From positions 1 through 41,637 of the forward strand of contig SVCX01000009.1 in the NCBI GenBank assembly GCA_015058145.1: DNA of 41,637 bases. The letters run 5' to 3'. Both the position numbers and the translations under genes were made by a program. This document shows positions 15,993 to 24,511 of this stretch, piece by piece. Within the stretch, counting starts at the first letter, position 1. Each line of letters opens with the position of its first letter. This DNA comes from Clostridiales bacterium. Its GTDB lineage: Bacteria > Bacillota > Clostridia > Peptostreptococcales > Anaerovoracaceae. The notes under the pieces were generated by a model. The model made no database searches and was not told the DNA's origin. It saw nothing but the letters and a program-made list of their open reading frames with translations.

Positions 15993-17369
15993 TTACTGCT
16001 CCCACAGTTCTATTTCTTCTTCATCCGGCACAAACGCCGATCCCACTCCCTCTATCTTTGACTTCAGTCCGTCGAGAACCTGACTTCTGTCGTTAATCAC
16101 TTCCTGCTTCAGCATACTGCTCTCCGGAATGAGAATCGACAAGCCGTAACTTCCTGTGTCCATGATGTCTTCCAGATCACCTTCCTCAAAGCACCATACA
16201 TTTCTGCCGAAGTCATTGATCAGATCCTTCAATTTGCAATCATAATTGAAATCGATCGCTGAGTCCCCTCCGACGAAGAGATTGTCATAAATCTTGTTGC
16301 CTTTGCTTCTCTGCACGCCGATCTGCGTTCCGTTGTCAAGCAGTGTGTTGTTGTGAAACTCACAGTCCTCAGTGAATCCCAGATCTTTGTCATAACCGCC
16401 GAAGCAGAGACCGCACCATCCCTCGCAGTCTGCGATTACGTTATCGTGGACCTCGATCCCGGACACCTTGAACAGCGGGTTGTCATCCGGGCTGTGTTCC
16501 GTCGCCACTTCGATGCCGATGTCGCAGTTGTAGACGAAGTTGTTGTAGATTTCAATATTCTGGCCGCCGTCTACATAGATGCCGTCGGCGCAGAGATCGT
16601 ACTCGCCGTCCTCATAGTAAGCCGGATTGCCGTCGGCGCTGATGTTGAACACCACATTGCCGAAGCACTTGCCGTTTCTCGCCATATCCACATCGTAAGG
16701 ATTCTCGAAATTACTGTCTTCTGCGTGCTCTGCCGTTCCCTCAAAGCCGATCATGTCGATGCCGATGTTGTTGTTGTCATGGATCCGATTGTCGGCAATG
16801 GTGAAGCCATCGATGTTGCCGTTGAGCACCAGGGATTCACTGTCCCCGCACTTGCAGTTCTGCACTTCACACCCGCTTACCGTAATATCCTGTACCGGAG
16901 CCAGGTCGTTGCCCGCGTAGACGCAGATTCCATGAGCGCCCACAACGCCGCTGACGCTGCAATCTTTGATTACAATATTCTGCAGAGGCTCTTCGCCCTG
17001 ATCCGGCGTGCTCTCGTAGATGATGCCGTGGGTTCCGCCCTCGACGGCGATTCCCTCAATGATGACATCGTGCACATTCACCAGATGGATTCCGTAGCTC
17101 GGCGGCAGTTCATCCTCTTCGCCGCTCTGGAATTCACCCGGCGCGACTTTGATGACCGGCGCTGCTCCATCAGCCGCGCGAATGATCGTCGGGCTCTCCG
17201 GTGTTCCGGACATGGATGCGTCCAGTTCCAACGCGCCGTATGTCCCGTCTTCAAGCACTGTTTCTCCTCCGGCTGTTACTTCTATATTCATCGCTTCTTC
17301 CTCTCCGCATGACGCGAATGCAAAACACATGGCTGCCGCAAGCAATGCTGTCAGAATCAGTTTTGTCAT
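15993..17369 (-). CDS. Right-handed parallel beta-helix lipoprotein (possible glycan lyase or glycosidase)
   Basis: A 458-residue lipoprotein: signal 1-20 with lipobox FAFASC (Cys21), so it is anchored on the outer face of the membrane. Residues about 45-430 show short beta-helix coils with N/D ladders, as in pectate-lyase and NosD/CASH-type proteins: [64 protein letters not shown] and [17 protein letters not shown] catalytic set cannot be assigned by eye. It sits between gatZ (1-base gap; its GGAGG overlaps the gatZ end) and the ATPase gene, so it is part of the sugar operon. It probably acts on a host or plant glycan before import. This is inference from place and fold. Confidence 0.75.
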   Translation of the reverse strand: MTKLILTALLAAAMCFAFASCGEEEAMNIEVTAGGETVLEDGTYGALELDASMSGTPESPTIIRAADGAAPVIKVAPGEFQSGEEDELPPSYGIHLVNVHDVIIEGIAVEGGTHGIIYESTPDQGEEPLQNIVIKDCSVSGVVGAHGICVYAGNDLAPVQDITVSGCEVQNCKCGDSESLVLNGNIDGFTIADNRIHDNNNIGIDMIGFEGTAEHAEDSNFENPYDVDMARNGKCFGNVVFNISADGNPAYYEDGEYDLCADGIYVDGGQNIEIYNNFVYNCDIGIEVATEHSPDDNPLFKVSGIEVHDNVIADCEGWCGLCFGGYDKDLGFTEDCEFHNNTLLDNGTQIGVQRSKGNKIYDNLFVGGDSAIDFNYDCKLKDLINDFGRNVWCFEEGDLEDIMDTGSYGLSILIPESSMLKQEVINDRSQVLDGLKSKIEGVGSAFVPDEEEIELWEQ

Positions 17370-17370
17370 G

Positions 17371-18693
17371 CTATTCCTCCAGTCCGCATGCCCTCCAGTA
17401 TCTGGACAGCTCGTCGCATACTTTATCTATGACAAGAGCCTCAGGATCAGGCTCCAGAATACCCTCGCGCACGTGTGTGAACTGCTCTGGTAAGAACTGG
17501 CTGAGCATAGTCAGCGATATTCTGCCCCGCAGGTTCTCCATCATGGTTTCAATGGCCGCCTTCACTTCCGGCCGGTGCATGTAGTACCGGCTCCGGTCGC
17601 TGTAGCTGTACTTCCTGAGCAATGTGCTCTCCGGCTCTTCCGCCGTGTAATGTCCCTGCCAGCTGGACGGATCCTTCCTCATCGTCTCATCGAGAACTTC
17701 GATAAACCGCGATGCCTTGCCGGCTTCCAATGCGCCTGCCGCGCACAGTTCCTCTTCCATCATGGCCAGAGCGTAGAGTCCCTCTCTCGCCGCGAAGGTG
17801 AGCGCCGGCCCTACTTTCAGAATCGCGATGCCGTCCTCTACCATTCTCTTCAGACTGCTCTCACGCTGGTAATCGGTTGAGTGCCCTTCGAGAACAATGC
17901 CCGGTATCTCCGCTGCTTCTTTCGTCAGCTGTGTTGCTTCCTCCGGAACATACTCATGAACATTGTCGTTGCCGAACTCCACGCCCGGCTGTACGACCGC
18001 CGCGATGATTCTGCTCCATGGGCTGCCCTCGCCTTCCGCCAATCCTGCCGCCGCGAACTTCTCCTCAAAGCACGCCAGCATTTCTTTCAGCGCTTCCGGC
18101 TTGGTCACGCTCAATGCGTCTTCTTCACCGCTTCCGCCCGGCGTCGGGACTTCGCTTCCGATGACGTATACCGGTGCAAAGGCATCAGCATCTGCTTTTC
18201 TATATTCTTCGAACCCTCTCTCGGACGCCTTGCAAAGCCGGACCGTCCGGTCGGCGATTTCTTCGGTACGCAGCGTGACCTCTTCTCCCAAAGGCATGCT
18301 GGCGTCAAGGTGAATCTTCGTGAACCCCGCCTTCGCGAATTCGTAGGTGAGTTCTTCCGCCAGATCCATGGCCTCCGCTGCATCGCGCTTCTGCCACGCG
18401 ACTGGTCCCAGGTGATCGCCGCCAAGTATGACGCGCTCCGCCGGAAGGCCGAACTCCGCCGCACGCCCCAGCACGTATTCCTTGAAGTCCGCAGGCTTCA
18501 TGCCTGTGTAGCCTCCCATCTGATTCACCTGATTGGCTGTGGCCTCAATGAGCACCGGCGTTCCCGTCCGGACCGCCTGCTCGATGGCCGCGTCTATGAC
18601 AAAAGGACTGCTGCTGCACACAGAGCAGATACCTTCGTGAATTCCCTCTTTCTGCTTTTGAACTAAAGCCTGAAGATGATGCGTATACTCCAT
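17371..18693 (-). CDS. gatZ: GatZ/KbaZ-family protein (tagatose-bisphosphate aldolase subunit or tagatose-6-P 4-epimerase)
   Basis: A 440-residue TIM-barrel protein of the GatZ/KbaZ/AgaZ family. Signatures are EGICSVCSSSPFVIDAAI, LIEATANQVNQMGGYTGM, ILGGDHLGP, KIHLDASM, IVLEGHSTDYQ and LKVGPALTFAAREGLYAL. In E. coli the family was described as the non-catalytic stabilising subunit of class II tagatose-1,6-bisphosphate aldolase. Other members have been shown to epimerise tagatose-6-P to fructose-6-P. No GatY/KbaY aldolase or tagatose-6-P kinase gene is present here, which favours the epimerase role. The start is ATG at 18693 with GAGGAG (18701-18706) inside the agaS end. A longer frame from 18708 would use that site as codons. 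Confidence 0.9.
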   Translation of the reverse strand: MEYTHHLQALVQKQKEGIHEGICSVCSSSPFVIDAAIEQAVRTGTPVLIEATANQVNQMGGYTGMKPADFKEYVLGRAAEFGLPAERVILGGDHLGPVAWQKRDAAEAMDLAEELTYEFAKAGFTKIHLDASMPLGEEVTLRTEEIADRTVRLCKASERGFEEYRKADADAFAPVYVIGSEVPTPGGSGEEDALSVTKPEALKEMLACFEEKFAAAGLAEGEGSPWSRIIAAVVQPGVEFGNDNVHEYVPEEATQLTKEAAEIPGIVLEGHSTDYQRESSLKRMVEDGIAILKVGPALTFAAREGLYALAMMEEELCAAGALEAGKASRFIEVLDETMRKDPSSWQGHYTAEEPESTLLRKYSYSDRSRYYMHRPEVKAAIETMMENLRGRISLTMLSQFLPEQFTHVREGILEPDPEALVIDKVCDELSRYWRACGLEE

Positions 18694-18697
18694 CGTT

Positions 18698-19852
18698 CTA
18701 CTCCTCATAAATCGTAACGCCCTGAACGACCCGGTTCACCTCTCCCGTCGGACAAGGATTGTCCGGAGTGATGCCCAGCTTAATCGAATAGAGCATGGCC
18801 ATGGTCTGCGCCACCACGATGTAGGCCGGAGCGAGCTGGGAGTTCGCCGCCTTCTTCCGGAAGCCCATCGGCAGAGCCAGATCGCTGTATGCGCTCACCT
18901 CTTCGTCCTCCGAAGACGTGATTGCGATGAGCTTGCTGCCTTTGCGGTCCCGGAACAGTTCCTTCAGAACGTCCATCTCATATCTTCTCGTCCACTCGTC
19001 ATCGGAAAGGAAGACAACGCAGACGGTCTCATCATCGACGATGGATTTCGGTCCGTGTCGGAAGCCCATCGGCGTATCGAAGATAGCTGCCATGCGGCCT
19101 GCCGTAAGTTCCAGAACCTTCAGAGCCGCTTCCTGGGCGATGCCTTTGAGCACATCGCTTCCTAAGTAGACGACGCGGCTGAAACTGTTCCGCTCAACGA
19201 AATCCGCAAGCGGTTTGTAAGTCTTCGTCATAAATTTTTCGGCACTGCTTATGGACTCATAGAGGTCCATGTCGAATTCGCCGGTCAGCGCCAGCAGCGC
19301 AGCCACATACATGCTGGTGAAACTGCTGGTCATAGCGAAACTTCTGTCATTGGTTTCCGGCGCCAGTACGATGCTGATGCAGTTAGCTTTCTGCTCTGCC
19401 AGCTTCGCGAGCTCGCCCTCCTCATTGCAGGTGATGAACAGATGCTTCACCTTATCTGAAATTCTGTCCGCGGCTTTGACCGCGCCGACGGATTCCGGAC
19501 TGTTGCCGGAACGGGCGAAGGATACGAGCAGCGTCGTTCTCTCTGGCGAGATGAACAGCTCCGGGGAGGCGACGATATCTGTCGTACCGATGGCGTGAAC
19601 GCGGCCTTGAAGCTTTTGCAAAAGCGCCGGATAGAGGGCGCGTCCCACGTATTCGCTGGTCCCCGCGCCGGTGAGAATGATGTCGAAGTCACCTTCTGAC
19701 GTGACATCTTCCATCAGTCTGCTGAGGGAGACACGTACGCCCCGCACCTGATCGATGGTCTTCTGCCATACTGCAGGCTGCTGGGCAATTTCCTCCGCGG
19801 TAAAAATCGCGTTTTTCTCTTTCAGGTTTTCTTCTTTGTAGCCAAAAATCAT
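18698..19852 (-). CDS. agaS: AgaS-type SIS-domain galactosamine-6-phosphate deaminase/isomerase
   Basis: A 384-residue protein with two SIS domains (about 50-200 and 215-360). AgaS deaminates and isomerises D-galactosamine-6-P to tagatose-6-P plus ammonia. Signals are DIILTGAGTSEYVGRALYP, SFARSGNSPESVGAVKAAD, VVYLGSDVLKGIAQEAALKVLELTAG (split), DTPMGFRHGPKSIV, and the family-typical C-terminus DNPCPTGEVNRVVQGVTIY. It starts 12 bases after the permease stop with a GGGAGAAG site, and gatZ follows 4 bases later. The operon neighbour GatZ uses its product. Confidence 0.93.
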   Translation of the reverse strand: MIFGYKEENLKEKNAIFTAEEIAQQPAVWQKTIDQVRGVRVSLSRLMEDVTSEGDFDIILTGAGTSEYVGRALYPALLQKLQGRVHAIGTTDIVASPELFISPERTTLLVSFARSGNSPESVGAVKAADRISDKVKHLFITCNEEGELAKLAEQKANCISIVLAPETNDRSFAMTSSFTSMYVAALLALTGEFDMDLYESISSAEKFMTKTYKPLADFVERNSFSRVVYLGSDVLKGIAQEAALKVLELTAGRMAAIFDTPMGFRHGPKSIVDDETVCVVFLSDDEWTRRYEMDVLKELFRDRKGSKLIAITSSEDEEVSAYSDLALPMGFRKKAANSQLAPAYIVVAQTMAMLYSIKLGITPDNPCPTGEVNRVVQGVTIYEE

Positions 19853-19864
19853 CTTTCTTCTCCC

Positions 19865-20701
19865 TTACTTCATGCCTGTCATGGACAGTCCCTTGATGAA
19901 CTGCTTCTGGAAGATGATGAATACGACAGCCGCCGGTATCATGATCAGCGCTGATGCTGCCATGGTTGCCGACAGGTCTGTCGTGTGCTGGGTCGAGAAG
20001 TAACTCAGCGCCAGCGGCAGTGTCATCTTCTCTGTCGATGAGAGGTAGATCAGTGGATTGAGGTAGTCGTTCCAGTACTCCATGAAGGTGAAGATGGCCA
20101 GTGCGCCGATGGCCGGCCGGATCTGCGGAATGACGATCCTCCAGTATATTGCGAAATCTCCTGCGCCGTCGATACGGGCGCTTTCGATGAGTTCTCTTGG
20201 TATTTCCTCGCAGTACTGCTTGCACAGATAGATGCCGAATACATTGACGAAGGATGGGATGATCAGAGCCCATACGGAATCGTAGAGGCCGATATCATCG
20301 ATGATGATGAAGGTCGTGATCATCGTGACCTGCGCCGGTACCATCATGGTGAACATGAGCATGGCGAACAGGAAGTCCTTGCCTTTGAACCGGAATCTTG
20401 CGAAAAGATAGCCCACCAGCGTACTCGTGAAGAGAATGACGATGGTGTTGAAGCACGTGATGAAGACCGAGTTGCCGAGCCAGTGGAAGAACGGCGACTT
20501 GGTCAGAACTTTGATATATCCGTCCAGTGTGAACTCCTGCGGGATGATGTGCATTGGGTCCGTCAGCGTCTCGATGGTCGTCTTAAAGGAGTTGCTGAGC
20601 ATCCAGATGTAAGGAATGACCACGATGATGGACACCGCCAGCAGGATAGCGAAGATGAGCGCCCGGCTTTTAAAATCTCTTGTGTATGCGAAATCTTTCA
20701 T
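19865..20701 (-). CDS. Carbohydrate ABC transporter permease, MalG type
   Basis: A 278-residue permease with six membrane helices. It has the cytoplasmic EAA loop ELIESARIDGAGDFAIYWRIVIPQIRP (split ELIESARIDGAG and YWRIVIPQIRP, about 180-207), which docks the ATPase, and the typical ending FIKGLSMTGMK. The start is ATG at 20701, one base after the stop of the MalF-type gene, with GGGAG 7 bases upstream. A longer frame from 20719 is less likely. It forms the importer with the adjacent permease, binding protein and MsmK-type ATPase. Confidence 0.93.
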   Translation of the reverse strand: MKDFAYTRDFKSRALIFAILLAVSIIVVIPYIWMLSNSFKTTIETLTDPMHIIPQEFTLDGYIKVLTKSPFFHWLGNSVFITCFNTIVILFTSTLVGYLFARFRFKGKDFLFAMLMFTMMVPAQVTMITTFIIIDDIGLYDSVWALIIPSFVNVFGIYLCKQYCEEIPRELIESARIDGAGDFAIYWRIVIPQIRPAIGALAIFTFMEYWNDYLNPLIYLSSTEKMTLPLALSYFSTQHTTDLSATMAASALIMIPAAVVFIIFQKQFIKGLSMTGMK

Positions 20702-20702
20702 A

Positions 20703-21581
20703 TCAGTACTCCCAATCAACTCTGTTGATGCGCTGCTGGACTACGCTGACGATGAGGATGAGCAGGAACAGCACTACGGACAGCGCCGACGCGTATCCCA
20801 TCTCTTTGTATACGAACGCATTCTCATAGATATAACTTGTGAGTACCAGACCGGAATTCTGCGGCCCGTCCTTGAAGAGGAGGACGCTGAACTGAGCGAA
20901 CATCTGGAAGTAGGATATGAGTGTCATCAATATAACGAAGGTCGTCGTCCTTCCCAGAAGAGGCAGCGTGATGTGGAAGAACTTGTTCCACCCGCCCGCA
21001 TGGTCGAGTTCAGCTGCTTCGTAGACCTCTCCCGGTATGCCATCGATGCCGGCTGAATAAAGGATGATGTTATATCCCAGGTCAGCCCATAGTGTGAAGA
21101 CGATGACGGAGAACATGACATAATGGGGATCTCCTGTCCAGGCGACTCCCTCTCCACCGAAGGCTTCGATGATCTGGTTGACGAGTCCGATCTTCGTGTT
21201 AAAAATACTTCTCCCCCATACGACGGCCGAGGCGACCATCGGCGCCATGCACGGCAGGAACACGATCATCCGGAAGAAACTTCTTGTCTTGTTGCTCTTC
21301 ATTTGGCTGATCAGTGTAGCGACGGCGAGAGAAATGACTATATTAAGCGCAACTGCGACGAACGTGAATATGATGGTATTCTTGAACGCCTTCACAGCGT
21401 CCGGGTCGTCCAGCAGTTCTCTGTAGTTGTCAAGTCCAACAAACCTCGATGAATGATTCAACGGGTTGTAATCCAAAAACGAGATACCGAGTGTTCCCAG
21501 AATCGGAATGATCAGGAATATCAGAGCTTCGATAAATATCGGTATCAGTATCAGTAATAAAAATGTGCGGCTGGTTTTCAA
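20703..21581 (-). CDS. Carbohydrate ABC transporter permease, MalF type
   Basis: A 292-residue permease with six helices. The EAA loop is EVYEAAELDHAGGWNKFFHITLPLL (split EVYEAAELDHAGGW and FFHITLPLL). Early features are FLIIPILGTLGISFLDYNP and VGLDNYRELL, typical of CUT1 permeases. The start is taken as TTG at 21581 with GGAAGGTG 6 bases upstream. A GTG at 21590 is also in frame, but it overlaps that site. It follows the binding-protein gene after a 78-base gap that contains a strong hairpin. Confidence 0.92.
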   Translation of the reverse strand: MKTSRTFLLLILIPIFIEALIFLIIPILGTLGISFLDYNPLNHSSRFVGLDNYRELLDDPDAVKAFKNTIIFTFVAVALNIVISLAVATLISQMKSNKTRSFFRMIVFLPCMAPMVASAVVWGRSIFNTKIGLVNQIIEAFGGEGVAWTGDPHYVMFSVIVFTLWADLGYNIILYSAGIDGIPGEVYEAAELDHAGGWNKFFHITLPLLGRTTTFVILMTLISYFQMFAQFSVLLFKDGPQNSGLVLTSYIYENAFVYKEMGYASALSVVLFLLILIVSVVQQRINRVDWEY

Positions 21582-21622
21582 TTTGATCACCTTCCGAATA
21601 AATACGTTTTGAAGTCACAACA

Positions 21623-21647
21623 GCGCGGGAGCTGTCAGCCCCCGCGC
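21623..21647 (-). other. Intercistronic stem-loop between binding-protein and permease genes
   Basis: An 11-bp stem (21623-21633 / 21637-21647) with one G-U pair and a 3-base loop; the core is GCGCGGG / CCCGCGC. There is no U-run. It lies just after the binding-protein stop. This placement is typical of hairpins that protect the upstream mRNA, so that the binding protein is made in excess over the permeases. Confidence 0.65.
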
Positions 21648-21659
21648 CATCATTATAAA

Positions 21660-22967
21660 CTATTTGAAGAGTTTCTTGTTCAGCGTCTGCTCGAGAGCAG
21701 CAAGGCATTCATCCGTCGTGCCTGCTTCGCCCTTGCAGTATGCGCTGAATGATTCATTTACACATTCTTTGAAAATGTCTGTATTGAAGCTTCCGATGAA
21801 CTGCGCATCGCCGAGGATGCCTACGAGCGGCTCAGCATATGGGAAGTTCTTAACGTAATCAGGATCCTGTGCTACAGCTTCTTTAGCAGGAATCTGTCCG
21901 CATGCCAGGTTGTGCTGCATAATGACATCATCCGAGAAGAAGTACTCGAGGAAGTCAAATGCTGCAGCTTCCTTCGCTTCATCCAGTCCGGCAGCAACCG
22001 CCATGGACCAGCCAGTCTCAGATGCGAACTTCTTTTCCGGGCCGTAGAACGGCATAGAAACATAACTGAAGTCCTTGCCATATTCAAGGCCGAAGTCATT
22101 GACGCCTTCTGCCAGACACCAAGGTCCGCGCGGTACCATCATGACTTCGTTGGTGTACAGTTCCTGATATCCTTCGATGTCGCTTCCATCATCAAGGCCT
22201 GACAGGTTCGTAACAGCGTTGTCTCCGGACGCCATTGCAGCCAGTTCTTCCCAAGCTGTCTTGGCAGCGTCTGAAGTGACATTGATTGTTCCGTCCTCAT
22301 TCAGGTAGTTGTCGCCCTGTGAGAGAATCATGGAAGTCCACAGGTACATAACGCCGTCCCAGTTCACGAAGTCAAAGCCCTTGACCTTGATCTTCTTTCC
22401 GTCTTTGACGGTTCCCTTTTCAGCAGCAGCTTTCAGTTCGTCCCATGTAGTCGGAACTTCTACGCCCGCTTCCTTCATGACGTTGTTGTTGACGATCAGT
22501 CCGCCGCACTCAATGTTGAATTCCTGCGGAATACCGTAGACGACTCCGTCTGCTTCCAGTGCGCCGTATGTGTTAGGATAGCATTCTTCTTTTACTTCTG
22601 CCTGCATGTCCTCAGGAAGTGGAGCCAGAACTCCTGCAGGAGCGAAATCGAGGCCCCAGCCTCCCCACAGTTCATAGATGTCTGCTCCGCCCTCTTCTGA
22701 CATGAGCGCAGTCTGCGTCTTTGACTCAAATTCGTCATACGGGAACGCTTCGATGTTGATCGTTACATCAGGATGTTCTTCCATATAAGCGTCAGCAATA
22801 CTCTGATAGGACTCGTTCCATGTGTCCTCATCATTATGAGTCCACAGTGTCAGAGTGGTTCCGTCAGAGCTATCTCCGCCGTCTGAGCCGCCGCATCCTG
22901 TGATTACAAGCGCGATTCCCAATGTCAGCACGACCGTCAGAGCGATCAGAATCAGCTTCTTCTTCAT
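21660..22967 (-). CDS. Sugar ABC transporter substrate-binding lipoprotein (family 1)
   Basis: A 435-residue extracellular solute-binding protein of the CUT1/MalE class. The signal ends at lipobox VITGC (Cys25), followed by a GGSDGGDSSDG linker. The body starts TLTLWTHNDEDTWNES, then INIEAFPYDEFESKTQTAL and YGIPQEFNIECGGLIVNNN, and carries MMVPRGPWCLAEG near residue 290. Tryptophans such as WGGWG and WDGVMYLW could stack on sugar rings. The start is ATG at 22967 with GGAGGAG upstream; upstream in-frame codons lack a site. Its ligand is probably a galactose- or GalNAc-containing oligosaccharide, from the enzymes around it. Confidence 0.93.
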   Translation of the reverse strand: MKKKLILIALTVVLTLGIALVITGCGGSDGGDSSDGTTLTLWTHNDEDTWNESYQSIADAYMEEHPDVTINIEAFPYDEFESKTQTALMSEEGGADIYELWGGWGLDFAPAGVLAPLPEDMQAEVKEECYPNTYGALEADGVVYGIPQEFNIECGGLIVNNNVMKEAGVEVPTTWDELKAAAEKGTVKDGKKIKVKGFDFVNWDGVMYLWTSMILSQGDNYLNEDGTINVTSDAAKTAWEELAAMASGDNAVTNLSGLDDGSDIEGYQELYTNEVMMVPRGPWCLAEGVNDFGLEYGKDFSYVSMPFYGPEKKFASETGWSMAVAAGLDEAKEAAAFDFLEYFFSDDVIMQHNLACGQIPAKEAVAQDPDYVKNFPYAEPLVGILGDAQFIGSFNTDIFKECVNESFSAYCKGEAGTTDECLAALEQTLNKKLFK

Positions 22968-23009
22968 TTCTTTTCTCCTCCTTCGAATAAAACAGATAAT
23001 AACCACCGA

Positions 23010-24326
23010 CTAGAAATTGAAATTACTTAAATACTCTTTATTCTTCTCAAGCATCTCCTGAACCATGTTATGGATTTCCTCCATACTGCACACGCTTGCG
23101 GTGAGCGGGTCCTGAAGAATTGCCTGGAATACCAGATCCGTGTCGCCTGTGATGGCTGCCTGTACGGCCAGTTCTTCCAGCTTGGCCGAATGGGATACCA
23201 GCGCTGAAAGGTGCGCCGGAAGTGTGTACGTTCCCTTCACGTGAATACCGTCCTTGTCTGCTATGACCGGAACTTCCACGCATGCCCCTTCATCGATATT
23301 CGTGACATACCCCTTATTTCTCAGATTCGCATTGAATGGAAACGGTGTTCCGTCTCCGTATATGGCGTTGAAGATATTCGACGCGTATTCTTCACCACGC
23401 TCCAGTTCCACCTCGCCGTTCGCAAGCCAGTCAGAGTATTCTGCTTCCCAAGTATCCTCACGGTTCATGTACTCTTTCAGAATATAAGCATGCTCTCCCG
23501 GATTCCATCCCGTACCATGCATGCAGTACTTCTCAATGAGATCCGGTCTTTTGCGGAACCAAGGGTTGTATTCCGAATTGTGTCCGGATGATTCTGTCGG
23601 GAAGTATCTGAGATACTTGAACATCTCGATTCTGACCGGCTCCTCCGCCGCGACTTCCGGTCTCTTGATGGCCTCCCGCAGCGCAGGATACATATCTTCT
23701 CCCTTGTGCTTCAGGTCCAGGTAAAATGCCTGATGGTTGATACCGACGCAGGTGTAATCCAGTTCCTTTGGTTCCACTCCCAGCCAGCCGGCCAGCATCT
23801 CGGCGGTTCCCTGTACACTGTGACAGAGTCCTGTGATACTCACATCCGTCTGAGTCTGCAGATAGCTCACGAGCATTGCCATCGGATTTGTGTAGTTGAG
23901 TACGACTGCCTTCGGGCAGAGTTCCTCCACGTCGCGGATGATTTCCAGCATGACGGGAGCCGTTCTCAAAAAACGGAAGATTCCTGATGGACCTCTGGTG
24001 TCTCCAACGCAGATGTCCACGCCGTACTTCTCCGGAATCTCGACGTCGTAGCGCCAGACGTCCACGCCGCCCTGCAGCACGGTAATCAAAACGCCATCCG
24101 CACCCGGGAGCGCTTCGCGCCGATCTGTGGTCGCCGTTACCTTGGCGTGATGTCCGCCAGCCTGCACAACTTTTTCTACGCCGCGCTTGGCGTAGCCCAG
24201 TCTCTTCTCGTTGATATCTACGAGAGCGATTTCACAATCGTCGAAACTCTCGTAAGTCATCAGATCTCTTACCAGGTCTCTGGTGAATTCCAGAGAACCC
24301 GCCCCGATAAAAACAAATTTGTTCAT
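23010..24326 (-). CDS. Glycoside hydrolase family 4, alpha-galactosidase type
   Basis: A 438-residue NAD- and Mn-dependent GH4 enzyme. It has the dinucleotide loop FIGAGSLEFTRDL (5-17), VDIN (36-39), NYTNPM (144-149), the metal ligands Cys168-His169 in GLCHSVQGT and His198 in GINHQAFYLDL. GH4 cleaves by oxidation at C3 and elimination, and works on alpha-galactosides, alpha-glucosides or glucuronides. The LplD/MelA-like sequence and the operon suggest alpha-galactosides, possibly alpha-GalNAc. It has no signal, so it acts in the cytoplasm after ABC import. It is the first gene of the operon, with GAGGAAG before the ATG. Confidence 0.92.
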   Translation of the reverse strand: MNKFVFIGAGSLEFTRDLVRDLMTYESFDDCEIALVDINEKRLGYAKRGVEKVVQAGGHHAKVTATTDRREALPGADGVLITVLQGGVDVWRYDVEIPEKYGVDICVGDTRGPSGIFRFLRTAPVMLEIIRDVEELCPKAVVLNYTNPMAMLVSYLQTQTDVSITGLCHSVQGTAEMLAGWLGVEPKELDYTCVGINHQAFYLDLKHKGEDMYPALREAIKRPEVAAEEPVRIEMFKYLRYFPTESSGHNSEYNPWFRKRPDLIEKYCMHGTGWNPGEHAYILKEYMNREDTWEAEYSDWLANGEVELERGEEYASNIFNAIYGDGTPFPFNANLRNKGYVTNIDEGACVEVPVIADKDGIHVKGTYTLPAHLSALVSHSAKLEELAVQAAITGDTDLVFQAILQDPLTASVCSMEEIHNMVQEMLEKNKEYLSNFNF

Positions 24327-24340
24327 GTCTCTTCCTCTTT

Positions 24341-24353
24341 TGTTTAGTAAACA
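24341..24353. promoter_or_regulatory. LacI-type operator 1 (5' region of the GH4 operon)
   Basis: TGTTTAGTAAACA is a perfect 13-bp palindrome with a single central base. It lies about 30 bases downstream of the predicted GH4 operon start point. The identical element recurs before the lacI-type gene, so this is very probably the binding site of that regulator. Confidence 0.8.
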
Positions 24354-24382
24354 GTCCTCGTGATATACTTTACTCTGCTATA

Positions 24383-24411
24383 ATTATAGAGCGTTTTTGA
24401 GCCTTTGTAAA
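24383..24411 (-). promoter_or_regulatory. Promoter of the GH4-ABC-agaS-gatZ operon
   Basis: On the minus strand TTTACA (24411-24406) and TATAAT (24388-24383) are spaced by 17 bases. Transcription would start near 24376 and run through operator 1 to the GH4 gene, which fits a roadblock type of repression. Confidence 0.75.
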
Positions 24412-24484
24412 CCGTATAATTACTGTAAAAATAAGGAATATATGGATATTCTGGCCTTGACTTCACACTTATAATGGTGTAAAG

Positions 24485-24497
24485 TGTTTACTAAACA
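24485..24497. promoter_or_regulatory. LacI-type operator 2 (upstream of the LacI gene)
   Basis: TGTTTACTAAACA is the reverse complement of operator 1. It abuts the AAGGAG ribosome site of the regulator gene and lies just after a candidate -10 (TATAAT, 24470-24475). It suggests autoregulation. Confidence 0.8.
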
Positions 24498-24511
24498 AGG
24501 AGACAATACAT

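Noticed and set aside
17881-18666. Plus-strand open frame of about 261 codons antisense to gatZ
   Set aside because: It reads as an Arg/Leu/Phe-rich shadow without family motifs; gatZ is clear on the other strand.
24412-24475. Second plus-strand promoter candidates for the LacI gene (TATAAT at 24415 and 24470)
   Set aside because: Neither has a convincing -35 at 16-18 bases. TTGACT at 24457 is only 7 bases from the second box. A promoter must exist here, but I cannot choose it.
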